From: DASPMP01 sp035248725 | Lineage (GTDB): Bacteria; Gemmatimonadota; Gemmatimonadetes; Gemmatimonadales; Gemmatimonadaceae | Direction of reading: 5' to 3' | NCBI GenBank assembly: GCA_035248725.1 | Contig: DATFHG010000216.1 | Location: 1 to 15,828 of the forward strand | DNA length: 15,828 bases | Part shown: piece after piece, positions 1 to 7,329 of the stretch | How the letters are laid out: every line of letters starts with the position of its first letter | Numbering within the stretch: position 1 is the stretch's first letter | The notes under the pieces: model-generated | Told to the model about the DNA's origin: nothing | Seen by the model: only the letters and a program-made list of their open reading frames with translations | The model's database searches: none | Position numbers and translations under genes: made by a program

Positions 1-1051
1 CCGCCCCCTGCGGAATCCGCGCGAGCACGCCACCGCGCGCGGACTGCTCCAGGTAGCGGTACGTGAGCCACGCGAGCACGAGCGCAACCGCGGACCACGC
101 CAGTCGACCGGCGACGCCGATGCGTGGATCGAGCACGGCACCCAATCCAACCAGCGGCCAGTGCCAGAGATACCACGCGTACGACATCCGACCCAGCCAG
201 CGCAGCCACCCGGCGCCGAGCGCTTTGGAGATCGGGCTGTCCGGCATGACGTCGCCGCCGACCAGCAGCGCCACGGCGCCCAAGGCCGGCAGCAGGGCCG
301 CGACGCCCGGATACGGCGTCATCCGATCGTACAGCGCGAGCGACAGCACAATCGCGATGCACCCGGCTGCCTGCACCATCGTCCACGTCCGCGATCCCGT
401 GAGCGTACGCTCGCGCAGGAGCAGCAACGCGCCGGCGCCGAGCGCAAACTCCCACACGCGCGTCGGCATCAGGTAGAACGCCCATTGCTGATGGACGTGC
501 GTAAGCCATACGCACGCCGCGAACGAGAGCGCGGCCGCGCCGGCGATGGCGGCGCGCGACCGCGTGCGCTGCCAGGCGGCCAGCAGCAGCAGCGGCCAGA
601 CGAGATAGAACTGCTCCTCGACGGCCAGCGACCACGTGTGCAGGAGCGGGTTGTCCGACGAGCCGAAGTAGTCGCGGGCTTGCTGGGCGAAATGCACATT
701 GCCCGCATATAGTGACATCGCGCGCGCGGTGGCGGTGATCGATGGGCGGTCGATCGGCGCGTACACCCACATGACGATCGCGAGCGTCACCAGCAGAACG
801 ACGAGTAGCGCCGGGAGGAGGCGCAGCGCGCGCCGTCCGTAAAACGCGCTCACGTCCACAGTGCCGCTGGCGTCGAGCTCGCGCATCAGGAGTCCGGTGA
901 TGAAATAGCCGGACAGGACGAAGAAGACGTCCACACCCACGAATCCGCCGCCGAGCCATGCCACGTTTGCGTGGAACAGCACCACGAGCAGGATGGCGAC
1001 TCCGCGGAGCCCCTCGATGTCTGGACGGAACTTCTGCGCTTCACCGGCCAT
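1..1051 (-). CDS. Acyltransferase 3 family membrane protein (OafA/YrhL-like), 3' end cut by window
   Basis: I translated the reverse strand from the ATG at 1051-1049 and found an open frame of 350 codons running off the window edge. It starts MAGEAQKFRPDIEGLRGVAI and shows the family hallmarks: D-x-EGLRG near residues 11-17, the H27 in VVLFHA, GGGFVGVDVFFVLSGYFIT (about 34-52), and HTWSLAVEEQFYLVWP (about 138-153), followed by many hydrophobic helices. Such proteins move acyl groups (often acetyl) onto sugars, O-antigen or exopolysaccharide at the inner membrane; the acceptor cannot be told from sequence. The visible part covers essentially the whole membrane domain, so only a short tail, or an extra SGNH domain found in some relatives, could lie outside. 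No clear ribosome binding site precedes the ATG. It is divergent from the PadR gene at 1163 and may share its control region. Confidence 0.93.
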   Translation of the reverse strand, partial: MAGEAQKFRPDIEGLRGVAILLVVLFHANVAWLGGGFVGVDVFFVLSGYFITGLLMRELDASGTVDVSAFYGRRALRLLPALLVVLLVTLAIVMWVYAPIDRPSITATARAMSLYAGNVHFAQQARDYFGSSDNPLLHTWSLAVEEQFYLVWPLLLLAAWQRTRSRAAIAGAAALSFAACVWLTHVHQQWAFYLMPTRVWEFALGAGALLLLRERTLTGSRTWTMVQAAGCIAIVLSLALYDRMTPYPGVAALLPALGAVALLVGGDVMPDSPISKALGAGWLRWLGRMSYAWYLWHWPLVGLGAVLDPRIGVAGRLAWSAVALVLAWLTYRYLEQSARGGVLARIPQGA

Positions 1052-1095
1052 GGGACGGATTACGGATCGAACGTCCTCTGGGTTGCAGCGCCGCA

Positions 1096-1149
1096 ATACC
1101 TTGACATTCGACAACAAGAACGACACGTTGTTGTCGAACGTCAAGGTAT
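1096..1149. promoter_or_regulatory. Long inverted repeat between divergent genes, candidate PadR operator or hairpin
   Basis: Two 22-base arms (1096-1117 and 1128-1149) are reverse complements at 21 of 22 positions (only A1106/C1139 fails), around the 10-base spacer GAACGACACG. Each arm contains a TTGAC and an ACAACAA/TTGTTGT segment. The site ends 13 bases before the PadR start at 1163 and lies 44 bases upstream of the acyltransferase start at 1051, so it could control both. PadR proteins are dimers that bind inverted repeats and often repress their own operon, hence the operator proposal. In RNA the same sequence would fold into a very stable stem-loop, so an attenuator-like role is the alternative. 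I could not place a convincing -10 box. Confidence 0.6.
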
Positions 1150-1162
1150 CAGGGCCTCACGC

Positions 1163-1492
1163 ATGGCGAATCGAACCGACCTCCTCCAGGGCACCCTGGA
1201 TCTTCTCATTCTCCGCACCCTGCGGCTCGGCGCGCTGCACGGTTGGGGAATATCCAAGCGCGTGCGGCAGCTGTCCAACGACGTCCTGCAGATCAATCAG
1301 GGCTCGCTGTACCCCGCCCTGTACCGCCTCGAGGAGCGCGGCCTCATCCAGGCCGAGTGGGGCATATCGCCGGAGGGTCGCAAGGCGAAGTTCTACACCC
1401 TCACCGAGAAAGGCCGGGAGGATCTCGCCGAAGAGCGCGCCAGCTGGCGCGCGTTTTCGGGCGCCGTCGAAGCCGTGCTGAGGGCGACATGA
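1163..1492 (+). CDS. PadR-family transcriptional regulator, module 1
   Basis: 109 residues. PadR N-terminal winged-helix domain fills the protein: LLQGTLDLLILRTL (about 7-20), LHGWGISKRVRQ, the recognition region INQGSLYPALYRLEERGLI, the wing with GRKAKFYTLTEKGR, and a short C-terminal helix. This is the compact subtype that accompanies ADOP permeases. The frame is open back to 971, but the homology begins right after the ATG at 1163, which has a weak AGGG at 1151-1154 in front. The stop overlaps the permease start as ATGA, so the two are translationally coupled. It probably represses its own operon and is released by an unknown ligand; the palindrome just upstream is the likely target. Confidence 0.93.
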   Translation: MANRTDLLQGTLDLLILRTLRLGALHGWGISKRVRQLSNDVLQINQGSLYPALYRLEERGLIQAEWGISPEGRKAKFYTLTEKGREDLAEERASWRAFSGAVEAVLRAT

Positions 1493-4119
1493 GCATCCGC
1501 AATCTCTTCCGGCGCCAGGTACGGGACCGGGAAATGGACGCCGAGATGCGCTTTCACATCGACATGGAAGCCGCCGAGCTCGAGCGCACGGGCGTGCCGG
1601 CAGATGAGGCGCGACGTCGTGCGCTCGCGTCGTTTGGCGGTGTGCAACGCTACAAGGAGGAAGGACACGAGACGCGCGGCGGTATGCGACTCGAGGAGCT
1701 CGGGCGCGATGTGCGATACAGCGTGCGATCCCTGTGGCACAGTCGGGGGTTTGCGGGCGTCGTCATCCTTACACTCGCCCTTGGCATCGCCGCGAACGCG
1801 TCGATCTTCAGCGTCGCGAACGGTGTGCTGTTCAAGGCCCTGCCCTACCGCGACCCGGGCAAGCTGCTCGTCATCTGGGACGGCCTCGAGATGGTCGGCG
1901 TCCCCGAAGCGTGGGTCACTGGACCTGAAGTCGTTCGGCTGCGCAACGAGCTCACGTCATTCGAGGGCTTTGCGACGATCCGCAGCAGCAGCGCGACGAT
2001 CGGCTCGTCCGCGGGCGACGAACCACAGCAGGTTCCTGCGTCGCTCGTCTCCGCGAACTTCTTCCAGCTCCTCGGCGTCACGCCGGAGATCGGGCGCTCG
2101 TTCGCCGCGCGCGAAGACGCTGCCGGCGCTGAACCCGTAGCGCTGCTGAGCCATCGTCTGTGGACGCAGCGCTACGGCGCCGACCGATCCATCATCGGCA
2201 AGCGCGTGATGGTCGACGGCAACGCGACGACGATCATCGGCGTGCTGCCGCAGACGTTCCGCTATTCGGCGCAGAACAGCCTCGGCTCCGCCGCCGATGT
2301 CGCGGACGTGTACCTCACTTTCGCGGATACGCTGTCGCGCTTTCCGCGCGGTCAGCATTTCCTCGGCGTGCTGGCGCGTATTCGCTCCGACGTGGGAACG
2401 CCACGTGCGCTCGCGGAGCTGGCTGGTCTCGGTCAGCGGTTGAACGAGGAGAACTACGGAAAGGCGGGATTCTCGTTCAAGCCCGTGTTCCTGCAGGAGC
2501 GCATGGTGCGCGAAGTGCGGCCTGCGCTGATGGTCCTGCTCGCCGCGGTCGGCGTCCTGATGCTCATCATGTGCGCCAATCTGGCCGTGCTCGCGCTGGT
2601 GCGCGCAGCGCGGCGCGAGCACGAGTTGACGGTGCGTCGGGCGATCGGCGCGGGGGCGGCGCGCATCGCGCGCCAGATTCTCACCGAGACGACCGTCCTG
2701 TCGCTCGTCGGCGCTGCGGCGGGCACTTTGCTCGGAGTCTGGGCGCTGCGCGGGCTGCTCGCCATGGCGCCGCCGGGACTGCCGCGCCGCGAGGAGATCG
2801 GCATCGATGTCACGGTACTGCTCGTGACACTGGGCGTGGCGCTGCTCGTCGGCATCGCGATGGGACTGGCGCCCGTGTTCCATTCATTGCGCGCGGACAT
2901 CGCGAGCGTGCTGCGCGAAAAGGCGCGGTCGCGGTCCGGTAGCCGCGTGCGACGCACGCTCGTGCTCGCGCAGCTGGCGCTGTCCATGGTATTGCTCGCC
3001 GGGACCGGATTGCTTCTCGCCAGCTTCGTGAAGCTGCTGCATCTCGATCAGGGCTTCGATGCGCGGCGCGTGCTCACGGTTCAGCTGATGGCGCCGCGCG
3101 CGAAGTACGCCAGCGGGCGGCCCGTCGTCGAGATTTTCCGGCGGTATACGGACGCATTGTCCGCCGTTCCCGGCGTCGTCAGCGTGGGAGCCACCTCCGC
3201 CCTTCCGCTGTCCGCGGGCTCCGATCAGAGCGGCGCGTATTTCCCGAGCTCGCCGACAAACACCGGTGATCGCCAGAAGGATCGGCTGCTGGTCGACAAC
3301 GCGCCCATCACGCCCGGATATCTGCGCACGATGGGCATCGACGTGCTGGAGGGACGCGAGTTCGACGCTCTGAACCTGGACAGCGCCAACGCCAAGGTCG
3401 TGATCATCGACGACCTGCTCGCCAGGCGCTATTTCCCTGGCGGAAACGCCGTGGGTCAGTTCATGACGCTGGACGGTGATTCGCTGCGCGTGGTGGGCGT
3501 GTCGCGCCACGTGCGCATGTACAGCCTGCAGGATTTTGGACGCGAACAGCTGTGGGTGCCGCACTCGTACACGCCGTATCGCTCGATGACGCTCGTGGTG
3601 CGCACCTCCGTCGACCCGATGTCGCTGGCCGGCGCGGCGCGGAACGCGATCCGCGGCGTGGATGCAGCTCAGCCCATCATCAGCATGCGCCTCATGACGG
3701 ACGTGGTCTCGGACGCACTCGCCGAGCGTCGCCTTGTGTTGACGCTCGTCGGCGCGTTCGGTGCCGCGGCGCTGTTGCTGGCGGCTCTCGGCGTCTACGG
3801 CGTGACGGCGAGCACGGTGGCGCAGCGCACGCGCGAGCTGGGAATTCGCGTCGCGCTCGGCGCCGATCGCGGATCCGTGGTGTGGTCCGTGCTCAGCGAA
3901 CCCGCGCGACTCGTCGGGACTGGACTGGTGATCGGCCTGGCGGGTACGTTCGCCGCCGGACGCGTCGTGGAGCGCCTGCTCTACGGCGTGAAGCCCACGG
4001 ATCCGCTGACGCTCGCGGCTGTCGCCCTGCTGCTGCTGGGCGTGGCCATCCTCGCGGGCTACATCCCCGCGCGCCGCGCAACGCGCGTCGATCCGATGGT
4101 GGCGCTTAGATCAGAGTAG
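1489..4119 (+). CDS. ADOP-type duplicated orphan ABC permease (FtsX/MacB-like), module 1
   Basis: 876 residues from the ATG that overlaps the PadR stop; GAGGG lies just upstream inside the PadR gene. Order of parts: a soluble N-terminal region with DAEMRFHIDME (about 17-27); a first helix around 88-110 (LTLALGIAANASIFSVANG); a MacB-like periplasmic domain; an FtsX domain with three helices near 346-371, 401-428 and 441-466; then a second copy with a helix near 490-514, periplasmic domain and FtsX helices from about 750 to the end, finishing ARRATRVDPMVALRSE. Two fused permease halves and no ATPase gene nearby define the ADOP family, for which transport has not been established. It differs from the other two copies at usually fixed spots (IAANAS for IGANTA, CANLAVLALVRA for CANVANLLLAR), so it is the most divergent of the three. 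The first ATG of the long frame, at 1243, lies inside the PadR gene and is rejected. Confidence 0.92.
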   Translation: MSIRNLFRRQVRDREMDAEMRFHIDMEAAELERTGVPADEARRRALASFGGVQRYKEEGHETRGGMRLEELGRDVRYSVRSLWHSRGFAGVVILTLALGIAANASIFSVANGVLFKALPYRDPGKLLVIWDGLEMVGVPEAWVTGPEVVRLRNELTSFEGFATIRSSSATIGSSAGDEPQQVPASLVSANFFQLLGVTPEIGRSFAAREDAAGAEPVALLSHRLWTQRYGADRSIIGKRVMVDGNATTIIGVLPQTFRYSAQNSLGSAADVADVYLTFADTLSRFPRGQHFLGVLARIRSDVGTPRALAELAGLGQRLNEENYGKAGFSFKPVFLQERMVREVRPALMVLLAAVGVLMLIMCANLAVLALVRAARREHELTVRRAIGAGAARIARQILTETTVLSLVGAAAGTLLGVWALRGLLAMAPPGLPRREEIGIDVTVLLVTLGVALLVGIAMGLAPVFHSLRADIASVLREKARSRSGSRVRRTLVLAQLALSMVLLAGTGLLLASFVKLLHLDQGFDARRVLTVQLMAPRAKYASGRPVVEIFRRYTDALSAVPGVVSVGATSALPLSAGSDQSGAYFPSSPTNTGDRQKDRLLVDNAPITPGYLRTMGIDVLEGREFDALNLDSANAKVVIIDDLLARRYFPGGNAVGQFMTLDGDSLRVVGVSRHVRMYSLQDFGREQLWVPHSYTPYRSMTLVVRTSVDPMSLAGAARNAIRGVDAAQPIISMRLMTDVVSDALAERRLVLTLVGAFGAAALLLAALGVYGVTASTVAQRTRELGIRVALGADRGSVVWSVLSEPARLVGTGLVIGLAGTFAAGRVVERLLYGVKPTDPLTLAAVALLLLGVAILAGYIPARRATRVDPMVALRSE

Positions 4120-4121
4120 GC

Positions 4122-4180
4122 CGCGGGTCGCGGGTCGCGGGTCCTACGACCGATAACCCACGACCTACGACCTGCGACCC
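4122..4180. repeat. Inverted heptad repeat tract in a convergent gap, possible bidirectional terminator
   Basis: Three exact tandem CGCGGGT units (4122-4142) are followed, after a 13-base centre, by three related units in reverse orientation (ACCCACG, ACCTACG, ACCTGCG at 4156-4176) plus ACCC. The left part (4125-4143) and right part (4162-4180) can pair into a long imperfect GC-rich stem. It occupies nearly all of the gap between the permease stop (4119) and the convergent lipoprotein stop (4186). A two-way transcription stop is the simplest role, although there is no T-run. Because the unit is 7 bases and degenerate, it may also be a family of dispersed intergenic repeats in this genome. Confidence 0.7.
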
Positions 4181-4185
4181 AGCTC

Positions 4186-4431
4186 TTAGTAGTCCTGCGG
4201 ACCCGGGAACGCCAGATTGCTCGCGGCGGAGCTGTAGTACAATCCGCGCAACGTCACCGGACTACGGTCCAGGCCGTACATGAACGCGTTGTACTGATTG
4301 CTCTGCTGCATCGCCTGGCCATTGTACCAGACGCGCGGCGGAACATGGATGCACGCGGTGAGCAGGCCGGCGCCCATGAGCGCCAGCACCAGCGCGGCTT
4401 TGCGACCCAGCGAGCGAGAATCGGTGCGCAT
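4186..4431 (-). CDS. Small predicted lipoprotein of unknown function
   Basis: 81 residues. The start at 4431 is supported by GGAGGG about 6 bases upstream. Residues 1-27 form a lipoprotein signal: basic MRTDSRSLGRK, a hydrophobic stretch ALVLALMGAG, and a lipobox LLTAC with the lipidated Cys at 27. The mature part is about 54 residues, rich in Asn, Gln, Tyr and Ser (YNGQAMQQSNQYNAFMYG) and ends PGPQDY; I do not recognise a family. The frame extends upstream to 4671 but would destroy the signal peptide and overlap the divergent hydrolase gene, so the long form is rejected. It is probably anchored in the outer membrane. It may share a control region with the hydrolase at 4514. Confidence 0.7.
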   Translation of the reverse strand: MRTDSRSLGRKAALVLALMGAGLLTACIHVPPRVWYNGQAMQQSNQYNAFMYGLDRSPVTLRGLYYSSAASNLAFPGPQDY

Positions 4432-4469
4432 TGGAACCCTCCGTGGTTCAGGAAGTCTGCCCTTGCTCC

Positions 4470-4499
4470 GGCGACACTGCAAGGACACGTTGTGTCGCC
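4470..4499. promoter_or_regulatory. Perfect 8-bp inverted repeat in a divergent intergenic region
   Basis: GGCGACAC (4470-4477) and GTGTCGCC (4492-4499) are exact reverse complements with a 14-base spacer. The pair sits between the lipoprotein start (4431) and the hydrolase start (4514), where an operator or promoter would be expected. The spacer and right arm include GACACGTTGT (4484-4493), which also occurs exactly in the large palindrome before the first PadR gene (1122-1131). That sharing is suggestive of a common regulator but could be chance. Confidence 0.4.
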
Positions 4500-4513
4500 T
4501 CCTGCCCCTATCC

Positions 4514-5647
4514 ATGAAACCGCTCCGATCCGCACTTCTTTTTCTGGCGGTCGCCGGCATCCAGCTCGTCGCGCAAGGCCCGGGCCGCGTCGCGGTGCGG
4601 GGGCGTGCGCAATGGACGCGCGAGCACGCCCGGGCGTGGGCGGACAGTGCGGGCTGGCTGGTCGGCAGCAATTACATCCCGAACACCGCTATCAATCAGC
4701 TCGAGATGTGGCAGGCGGCCACGTTCGACCCCGCGACGATCGACCGCGAGCTCGGTTGGGCCGAAGGGCTCGGCTTCAACACGATGCGCGTATTCCTGCA
4801 CCATCTCCTGTGGCAGCAGGACTCGGTGGGATTCCTGACGCGCATGGACCAGTTTCTCACCATCGCGGATCGCCATCACGTACGGCCGATGTTCGTGCTC
4901 TTCGACGCCGTCTGGGATCCGCTCCCGCACCTCGGCCCGCAACGCGCGCCTTTCCCTTATCTGCACAACTCCGGCTGGGTGCAGAGTCCGGGCGCTGTCC
5001 TGCTCGCCGACACCACGCGATACGACGAGCTCCGCGGTTATGTGCAGGGTGTGGTGGGACGCTTCGCGAATGATCGCCGCGTGCTCGCGTGGGATTTGTT
5101 CAACGAGCCGGACAACATCAATCGTCCCGCGTACATCGCGTACGAATCACCGAATAAGCCCGCGCTGTCCCTCATACTGCTGCGCAAGGAGTTCGCGTGG
5201 GCGCGTGACGTGAATCCGCGCCAACCGCTCACCGCCGCACCCTGGAAGGGCGACTGGGTCGACGCCACACGCATGGCGCCGATCACGGCGTTCATGCTCG
5301 ACAACTCCGACATCATCAGCTTCCACAGCTACGATCCGCCACAGACCGTGGAACGACTCGTGAGCTCCCTCGAACGCTACGGGCGTCCGATCATGTGCTC
5401 GGAGTACATGGCGCGTCCGCGTGGCAGCACCTTCCGCGCGATCCTCCCGATCTTCAAGCGGCGGCGTGTGGCCGCGATCAACTGGGGCTTCGTCTCGGGA
5501 AAGACGCAGACGATCTATCCGTGGGACTCGTGGACGCGCGAATACACGGCGGAGCCCGAGGTGTGGTTCCATGACATCTTCCGCGCCGACGGTCGTCCCT
5601 TCAGCGCCGCCGAGGTCGCGTTCCTTCGAACCATGACCGGGCGCTGA
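4514..5647 (+). CDS. Secreted glycoside hydrolase, GH5-like TIM-barrel (cellulase superfamily)
   Basis: 377 residues. A signal peptide (MKPLRSALLFLAVAGIQLVA, cut probably after VAQ near residue 21) sends it out of the cytoplasm. The rest resembles a clan GH-A barrel: WLVGSNYIPNTAIN at the first strand, LGFNTMRVFLHH (about 86-97), DLFNEPDN with the presumed acid/base E198, the HSYDPP segment (about 271-276), and MCSEYMARP with the presumed nucleophile E297, followed by NWGFVSGKTQT, whose Trp would line the sugar site. Both carboxylates are in place, so it should be an active retaining beta-glycosidase; the substrate (glucan, xylan or mannan) cannot be assigned. No ribosome binding site precedes the ATG, so a leaderless start is possible. 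The frame is open upstream to 4298 but that part is antisense to the lipoprotein gene. Confidence 0.85.
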   Translation: MKPLRSALLFLAVAGIQLVAQGPGRVAVRGRAQWTREHARAWADSAGWLVGSNYIPNTAINQLEMWQAATFDPATIDRELGWAEGLGFNTMRVFLHHLLWQQDSVGFLTRMDQFLTIADRHHVRPMFVLFDAVWDPLPHLGPQRAPFPYLHNSGWVQSPGAVLLADTTRYDELRGYVQGVVGRFANDRRVLAWDLFNEPDNINRPAYIAYESPNKPALSLILLRKEFAWARDVNPRQPLTAAPWKGDWVDATRMAPITAFMLDNSDIISFHSYDPPQTVERLVSSLERYGRPIMCSEYMARPRGSTFRAILPIFKRRRVAAINWGFVSGKTQTIYPWDSWTREYTAEPEVWFHDIFRADGRPFSAAEVAFLRTMTGR

Positions 5648-5654
5648 CGCCCGA

Positions 5655-6605
5655 TCAGTTCAGGCTCGTGAGGTACGTGTAGATCGCCGTGAGCTCGTCA
5701 TCCGTGGCGCGGCCGTAGATCTTGTAGAACATCTTTGTCGAGTCGAGTTGCTTGCCGAAGGGCGTCCGGCCGGTACGCAGCGTCGTGAGGAATCCGTCGC
5801 GCGTCCATCCCTTCACCGTGCGCAGCGTGGGTCCCTTGGGCACCACGCCGCCGCCGCCCCCCGTGTAATGCGGGCCGTGACACTCGTCGCATCCCATCCA
5901 GCGCACCATGTACTCGCCGTACTCGCGCGTGGGACCTGGCGCCGGAGCGACGATGGTGTCCGGTGGTAAGCCGGGAAGCAGCGGGAGCATGTTCGCGCCC
6001 GCGAGAACCACGGTGAGAAAGCTCGGCGCAGGAGGTGGTGTCTCGTTCTTTACGGCCTCCTGCGACCGCAGGAATGCGATGACCGACATCAGGTCGTCGT
6101 CGCTGAGATTGCGCACGCGTTGCGCCGACATCACCGGCAGACGATGGCCATTGCGATCCGCCCCGTCGCGTACCGCGCGAAAGATCTCGCCGTCGGTCCA
6201 CGTCGCCAACGGCCCGGCGGGCGTGAGATTGATGGTGTAGAGATCGCCGAGCGGCATGCCAGCTTCGTCGCTCAGGTTCTTCCCGCCGGAAAGCGGTAGC
6301 TCGCCGTTGAGCGTGTGACAGCCGGCGCAGCTGATCTCCGCGAAGTGGCGCCCGCGCGCAATGCGTTCGGCCGTGCGATCGATCTTCAGGTCGCGCACCG
6401 CGCGGCCGCGAGGCGCGTACAACATCACGAGCCCGTGCGTGCTGCTGACGCTGATGATCGTCAACACGACGGCGACGATGCCGCCGGCGGCAAGCGCGAT
6501 CCACTTGCGCGCGCGCCCCGCCGCGCGGCGCGTGCGCCAGGTGAACAGGATGGCGGTGACCGCGAGCGCGATCACGACGACGAAGATCAGGACGTTGGTC
6601 AGCAT
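5655..6605 (-). CDS. Membrane-anchored diheme cytochrome c
   Basis: 316 residues. Two N-terminal helices (about 3-22 and 35-55) anchor it, leaving the rest in the periplasm. Two class I heme-c domains follow: CAGCH at 93-97 with M159 (LPVM) a likely axial ligand, and CDECH at 239-243 with M292 (KMFYKIYG) as candidate. The region between holds NLTP, NGHRLPVM and SDDDLMSVIAFLRS, typical of the cytochrome subunits that accept electrons from periplasmic dehydrogenases. No dehydrogenase or oxidase gene is next to it, so partner and role in respiration are unknown. I place the start at the ATG at 6605, 13 bases after the CPBP stop; the frame is open to 6686 but the extra part overlaps CPBP and lacks homology. 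Its stop lies 7 bases from the convergent hydrolase stop. Last gene of a three-gene operon. Confidence 0.9.
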   Translation of the reverse strand: MLTNVLIFVVVIALAVTAILFTWRTRRAAGRARKWIALAAGGIVAVVLTIISVSSTHGLVMLYAPRGRAVRDLKIDRTAERIARGRHFAEISCAGCHTLNGELPLSGGKNLSDEAGMPLGDLYTINLTPAGPLATWTDGEIFRAVRDGADRNGHRLPVMSAQRVRNLSDDDLMSVIAFLRSQEAVKNETPPPAPSFLTVVLAGANMLPLLPGLPPDTIVAPAPGPTREYGEYMVRWMGCDECHGPHYTGGGGGVVPKGPTLRTVKGWTRDGFLTTLRTGRTPFGKQLDSTKMFYKIYGRATDDELTAIYTYLTSLN

Positions 6606-6618
6606 CGGCGGCCAATAC

Positions 6619-7329
6619 TCACGCGCCGGTGGCGTCGCGCAAGAGGACGTACCCCACGGCGCCGGCGCCCACGTCGAGCGCGGCATGCAGGATCATCGCT
6701 GGATACAACGAATGCAGCCCGACGACGGCGACCGCGAACACCGCGCCCGCGATGGTCGCGCGCACCACGCCTTCACGTCCGAGGTATGCGTGTGCGATGC
6801 CGAACCCCGCTACGCTACCCACGGCGGCGCCCCAGAGGCCCAGCCACGGCGTCAGCGCCCAGAGCACGTAGCCGCGGTAGATCAGCTCCTCGCAGATCCC
6901 CGCCGTGAGCGAAAGGCCCATGAACCACCGGCGTTCGGCGACGGTCCGCGGCAGAATGGGGATCGCGTAGCCGAGTCGGGGGCGAAGCTCCGTACGCAGA
7001 TCATCGTCGGCGCGCGACGCGCTCACGGCCTGTGCAGTCATGAGCAGCGCGACACCGACAACCGCGCCGAGCCCGGTCCACAATCGCCATCCGCTCGGCA
7101 TCGCGAGCCAGAGAAGCGAGGGCTCACGGACGTAGAACATCCAGAGTGCCGCAACGATCGCGACCGCGCTCCATTGTACCACCATCGCGTTGCGATACAG
7201 GGAGCGGCGCGCACCGGGATCCCCCGACGCCAGCTTCGCCCTCGCTCTGGGCCATGCAACGTAGTAGTCCCAGAGCGGATAGCCGACGAGAATCCCCAGC
7301 AGCAGGACGTAATCCAGCGATGTCGTCAG
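6619..7329 (-). CDS. CPBP family (CAAX protease-like) intramembrane protein with a probable non-ATG start
   Basis: 236 residues if translation starts at the CTG at 7329-7327; the first ATG, at 7185, would give only 188. The 48 upstream codons read through without a stop and encode a typical family N-terminus: a hydrophobic helix (DYVLLLGILVGYPLW), then basic AWPRARAKLASGDPGARRSL. The CTG overlaps the preceding TGA as CTGA, mimicking the usual ATGA coupling, and no other canonical start lies in between. Catalytic motifs, numbered on the long form: EELIYRG with E147, E148 and R152; H180 in FGIAHAYLG; H215 and D219 in ILHAALDV. These match the glutamate and histidine metal site of CPBP proteases, so it is probably an active membrane peptidase; bacterial relatives serve in peptide processing or self-immunity, but no such partner is seen. 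It lies between the SRPBCC gene and the cytochrome gene. Confidence 0.82.
   Translation of the reverse strand: MTTSLDYVLLLGILVGYPLWDYYVAWPRARAKLASGDPGARRSLYRNAMVVQWSAVAIVAALWMFYVREPSLLWLAMPSGWRLWTGLGAVVGVALLMTAQAVSASRADDDLRTELRPRLGYAIPILPRTVAERRWFMGLSLTAGICEELIYRGYVLWALTPWLGLWGAAVGSVAGFGIAHAYLGREGVVRATIAGAVFAVAVVGLHSLYPAMILHAALDVGAGAVGYVLLRDATGA

Noticed and set aside
161..712. Plus-strand 183-codon frame at the left end
   Set aside because: It is antisense to the acyltransferase, whose motifs are unmistakable on the minus strand.
971..1162. N-terminal extension of the first PadR gene
   Set aside because: It would run through the acyltransferase 5' end and the palindrome; PadR homology begins at the ATG at 1163.
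1957..3564. Long minus-strand frames (308 and 226 codons) opposite the first permease
   Set aside because: Same shadow effect, low-complexity Arg/His/Ala composition, and the plus strand encodes a clear permease here.
4122..4180. Heptad tract as a CRISPR array
   Set aside because: Units are 7 bases with no spacers, and no cas genes are near.
6619..7329. CPBP protein as an abortive-infection or bacteriocin-immunity gene
   Set aside because: The family includes such proteins, but no toxin, peptide precursor or phage-defence neighbour is present.
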